From assembly GCA_037893245.1 (NCBI GenBank), contig JBAIAA010000870.1:82899-146898 (forward strand): a stretch of 64,000 bases of DNA, written 5' to 3'. Below are positions 59,401 to 64,000 of the stretch, piece by piece (positions within the stretch are counted from its first letter, which is position 1; each line of letters opens with the position of its first letter). The notes below the pieces were generated by a model that searched no databases, was not told where the DNA came from, and saw nothing but the letters and a program-made list of their open reading frames with translations. Position numbers and translations under genes: made by a program. Source of the DNA: Crossaster papposus (lineage: Eukaryota > Echinodermata > Asteroidea > Velatida > Solasteridae).

Positions 59401-62400
59401 CCCTTATTTGTGGGCGGGGATTGTGTGCACAAACCTATGGCGAATTTGAAACGCGTGTGTTAACGTTATAATTTTCAGAAAATCGAAATAAAATACTAAC
59501 AAAGCATGCCCCGGGTCAAATTGCTAATTTTGCCATTCCTGGAGGCCCCCCTCTATCTCCTAACACCCAGCCCCTTCCCGGGGCATGCTTTCCTTCATGC
59601 CCTTGTTTGTGGGCGGGGATTGTGTGCACAAACCTATGGCGAATTTGAAACGCGTGTGTTAACGTTATAATTTTCAGAAAATCGAAATAAAATACTAACA
59701 AAGCATGCCCCGGGTCAAATTGCTAATTTTGCCATTCCTGGAGGCCCCCCTCTATCTCCTAACACCCAGCCCCTTCCCGGGGCATGCTTTCCTTCATGCC
59801 CTTATTTGTGGGCGGGGATTGTGTGCACAAACCTATGGCGAATTTGAAACGCGTGTGTTAACGTTATAATTTTCAGAAAATCGAAATAAAATACTAACAA
59901 AGCATGCCCCGGGTCAAATTGCTAATTTTGCCATTCCTGGAGGCCCCCCTCTATCTCCTAACACCCAGCCCCTTCCCGGGGCATGCTTTCCTTCATGCCC
60001 TTATTTGTGGGCGGGGATTGTGTGCACAAACCTATGGCGAATTTGAAACGCGTGTGTTAACGTTATAATTTTCAGAAAATCGAAATAAAATACTAACAAA
60101 GCATGCCCCGGGTCAAATTGCTAATTTTGCCATTCCTGGAGGCCCCCCTCTATCTCCTAACACCCAGCCCCTTCCCGGGGCATGCTTTCCTTCATGCCCT
60201 TATTTGTGGGCGGGGATTGTGTGCACAAACCTATGGCGAATTTGAAACGCGTGTGTTAACGTTATAATTTTCAGAAAATCGAAATAAAATACTAACAAAG
60301 CATGCCCCGGGTCAAATTGCTAATTTTGCCATTCCTGGAGGCCCCCCTCTATCTCCTAACACCCAGCCCCTTCCCGGGGCATGCTTTCCTTCATGCCCTT
60401 ATTTGTGGGCGGGGATTGTGTGCACAAACCTATGGCGAATTTGAAACGCGTGTGTTAACGTTATAATTTTCAGAAAATCGAAATAAAATACTAACAAAGC
60501 ATGCCCCGGGTCAAATTGCTAATTTTGCCATTCCTGGAGGCCCCCCTCTATCTCCTAACACCCAGCCCCTTCCCGGGGCATGCTTTCCTTCATGCCCTTA
60601 TTTGTGGGCGGGGACTGTGTGCACAAACCTATGGCGAATTTGAAACGCGTGTGTTAACGTTATAATTTTCAGAAAATCGAAATAAAATACTAACAAAGCA
60701 TGCCCCGGGTCAAATTGCTAATTTTGCCATTCCTGGAGGCCCCCCTCTATCTCCTAACACCCAGCCCCTTCCCGGGGCATGCTTTCCTACATGCCCTTAT
60801 TTGTGGGCGGGGATTGTGTGCACAAACCTATGGCGAATTTGAAACGCGTGTGTTAACGTTATAATTTTCAGAAAATCGAAATAAAATACTAACAAAGCAT
60901 GCCCCGGGTCAAATTGCTAATTTTGCCATTCCTGGAGGCCCCCCTCTATCTCCTAACACCCAGCCCCTTCCCGGGGCATGCTTTCCTTCATGCCCTTATT
61001 TGTGGGCGGGGATTGTGTGCACAAACCTATGGCGAATTTGAAACGCGTGTGTTAACGTTATAATTTTCAGAAAATCGAAATAAAATACTAACAAAGCATG
61101 CCCCGGGTCAAATTGCTAATTTTGCCATTCCTGGAGGCCCCCCTCTATCTCCTAACACCCAGCCCCTTCCCGGGGCATGCTTTCCTTCATGCCCTTATTT
61201 GTGGGCGGGGATTGTGTGCACAAACCTATGGCGAATTTGAAACGCGTGTGTTAACGTTATAATTTTCAGAAAATCGAAATAAAATACTAACAAAGCATGC
61301 CCCGGGTCAAATTGCTAATTTTGCCATTCCTGGAGGCCCCCCTCTATCTCCTAACACCCAGCCCCTTCCCGGGGCATGCTTTCCTTCATGCCCTTATTTG
61401 TGGGCGGGGATTGTGTGCACAAACCTATGGCGAATTTGAAACGCGTGTGTTAACGTTATAATTTTCAGAAAATCGAAATAAAATACTAACAAAGCATGCC
61501 CCGGGTCAAATTGCTAATTTTGCCATTCCTGGAGGCCCCCCTCTATCTCCTAACACCCAACCCCTTCCCGGGGCATGCTTTCCTTCATGCCCTTATTTGT
61601 GGGCGGGGATTGTGTGCACAAACCTATGGCGAATTTGAAACGCGTGTGTTAACGTTATAATTTTCAGAAAATCGAAATAAAATACTAACAAAGCATGCCC
61701 CGGGTCAAATTGCTAATTTTGCCATTCCTGGAGGCCCCCCTCTATCTCCTAACACCCAGCCCCTTCCCGGGGCATGCTTTCCTTCATGCCCTTATTTGTG
61801 GGCGGGGATTGTGTGCACAAACCTATGGCGAATTTGAAACGCGTGTGTTAACGTTATAATTTTCAGAAAATCGAAATAAAATACTAACAAAGCATGCCCC
61901 GGGTCAAATTGCTAATTTTGCCATTCCTGGAGGCCCCCCTCTATCTCCTAACACCCAGCCCCTTCCCGGGGCATGCTTTCCTTCATGCCCTTATTTGTGG
62001 GCGGGGATTGTGTGCACAAACCTATGGCGAATTTGAAACGCGTGTGTTAACGTTATAATTTTCAGAAAATCGAAATAAAATACTAACAAAGCATGCCCCG
62101 GGTCAAATTGCTAATTTTGCCATTCCTGGAGGCCCCCCTCTATCTCCTAACACCCAGCCCCTTCCCGGGGCATGCTTTCCTTCATGCCCTTATTTGTGGG
62201 CGGGGATTGTGTGCACAAACCTATGGCGAATTTGAAACGCGTGTGTTAACGTTATAATTTTCAGAAAATCGAAATAAAATACTAACAAAGCATGCCCCGG
62301 GTCAAATTGCTAATTTTGCCATTCCTGGAGGCCCCCCTCTATCTCCTAACACCCAGCCCCTTCCCGGGGCATGCTTTCCTTCATGCCCTTATTTGTGGGC

Positions 62401-64000
62401 GGGGATTGTGTGCACAAACCTATGGCGAATTTGAAACGCGTGTGTTAACGTTATAATTTTCAGAAAATCGAAATAAAATACTAACAAAGCATGCCCCGGG
62501 TCAAATTGCTAATTTTGCCATTCCTGGAGGCCCCCCTCTATCTCCTAACACCCAGCCCCTTCCCGGGGCATGCTTTCCTTCATGCCCTTATTTGTGGGCG
62601 GGGATTGTGTGCACAAACCTATGGCGAATTTGAAACGCGTGTGTTAACGTTATAATTTTCAGAAAATCGAAATAAAATACTAACAAAGCATGCCCCGGGT
62701 CAAATTGCTAATTTTGCCATTCCTGGAGGCCCCCCTCTATCTCCTAACACCCAGCCCCTTCCCGGGGCATGCTTTCCTTCATGCCCTTATTTGTGGGCGG
62801 GGATTGTGTGCACAAACCTATGGCGAATTTGAAACGCGTGTGTTAACGTTATAATTTTCAGAAAATCGAAATAAAATACTAACAAAGCATGCCCCGGGTC
62901 AAATTGCTAATTTTGCCATTCCTGGAGGCCCCCCTCTATCTCCTAACACCCAGCCCCTTCCCGGGGCATGCTTTCCTTCATGCCCTTATTTGTGGGCGGG
63001 GATTGTGTGCACAAACCTATGGCGAATTTGAAACGCGTGTGTTAACGTTATAATTTTCAGAAAATCGAAATAAAATACTAACAAAGCATGCCCCGGGTCA
63101 AATTGCTAATTTTGCCATTCCTGGAGGCCCCCCTCTATCTCCTAACACCCAGCCCCTTCCCGGGGCATGCTTTCCTTCATGCCCTTATTTGTGGGCGGGG
63201 ATTGTGTGCACAAACCTATGGCGAATTTGAAACGCGTGTGTTAACGTTATAATTTTCAGAAAATCGAAATAAAATACTAACAAAGCATGCCCCGGGTCAA
63301 ATTGCTAATTTTGCCATTCCTGGAGGCCCCCCTCTATCTCCTAACACCCAGCCCCTTCCCGGGGCATGCTTTCCTTCATGCCCTTATTTGTGGGCGGGGA
63401 TTGTGTGCACAAACCTATGGCGAATTTGAAACGCGTGTGTTAACGTTATAATTTTCAGAAAATCGAAATAAAATACTAACAAAGCATGCCCCGGGTCAAA
63501 TTGCTAATTTTGCCATTCCTGGAGGCCCCCCTCTATCTCCTAACACCCAGCCCCTTCCCGGGGCATGCTTTCCTTCATGCCCTTATTTGTGGGCGGGGAT
63601 TGTGTGCACAAACCTATGGCGAATTTGAAACGCGTGTGTTAACGTTATAATTTTCAGAAAATCGAAATAAAATACTAACAAAGCATGCCCCGGGTCAAAT
63701 TGCTAATTTTGCCATTCCTGGAGGCCCCCCTCTATCTCCTAACACCCAGCCCCTTCCCGGGGCATGCTTTCCTTCATGCCCTTATTTGTGGGCGGGGATT
63801 GTGTGCACAAACCTATGGCGAATTTGAAACGCGTGTGTTAACGTTATAATTTTCAGAAAATCGAAATAAAATACTAACAAAGCATGCCCCGGGTCAAATT
63901 GCTAATTTTGCCATTCCTGGAGGCCCCCCTCTATCTCCTAACACCCAGCCCCTTCCCGGGGCATGCTTTCCTTCATGCCCTTATTTGTGGGCGGGGATTG
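53443..64000 (+). repeat. 199-bp satellite, array III (about 53 monomers, runs off the window)
   Basis: Same monomer, orientation and consensus as arrays I and II, starting at GGGCGGGG. GCCATTCCTGG at 53563 and 63910 are 52 monomers apart minus the single-base loss at about 58320. This array has the most private variants: about twenty between 54,334 and 61,560 (for example 54334 T>G, 55060 A>C, 55190 C>A, 55438 G>T, 55528 T>G, 55605 C>T, 55632 G>T, 57683 T>C). From about 61.6 kb to the end it matches consensus. The minus-strand open frame at 59516-59701 exists only because an A>G change at 59605 removes a stop codon. Confidence 0.98.

Noticed and set aside
59516-59701. Minus-strand 61-codon frame in array III
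   Set aside because: Created by one A>G change at 59605 that removes the stop found in all other monomers.

Overview
This window is eukaryotic, non-coding, repeat-dominated DNA. About 83% of it (roughly 53 kb) is one satellite with a 199-bp monomer, about 266 copies in a single orientation. No intact protein-coding gene, rRNA gene or CRISPR array is present. The only protein-like signals are decayed pieces of an APE-type non-LTR retrotransposon (LINE). The wording of its reverse transcriptase and endonuclease segments resembles LINEs I associate with marine invertebrates such as molluscs and cnidarians, so an invertebrate heterochromatic block is my best guess. The species cannot be fixed from sequence alone.

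Layout. (1) 1-37288: satellite array I, almost invariant up to about 32.5 kb. (2) 37289-37680: a 392-bp non-autonomous DNA transposon (MITE) with 55-bp terminal inverted repeats and a 9-bp target duplication. It carries a tRNA-like pol III promoter on the minus strand. (3) 37681-42889: satellite array II, the continuation of array I. (4) 42890-53442: a 10,553-bp non-satellite island. It holds short tandem repeats, a 53-bp minisatellite of about 47 copies (plus older decayed copies), a broken LINE on the minus strand with a duplicated RT fragment, and about 2.8 kb of unrecognised sequence. (5) 53443-64000: satellite array III, running off the window.

The most notable structure is at the island borders. 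Array II stops after ...TTATTTGT and array III resumes with GGGCGGGG, exactly the next base of the monomer, so the satellite phase is kept across 10.5 kb. The island starts with the right half and ends with the left half of a 128-bp sequence (called E here). An uninterrupted copy of E lies inside the island at 43141-43268. In that intact copy the point where satellite would begin is in the centre of a 30-bp imperfect palindrome. The simplest reading is that satellite arrays sit inserted at the centre of E, and that the copy at 43141-43268 is an empty site. This suggests a defined insertion or recombination event (for example integration of a circular satellite DNA), but the mechanism is inference.

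History visible in the sequence: private variants are rare in the array interior and cluster within about 10 kb of the island. A 12-monomer (2,388-bp) duplication and a linked pair of variants present in all three arrays record unequal exchange. The MITE is in only one monomer, so it arrived after amplification.
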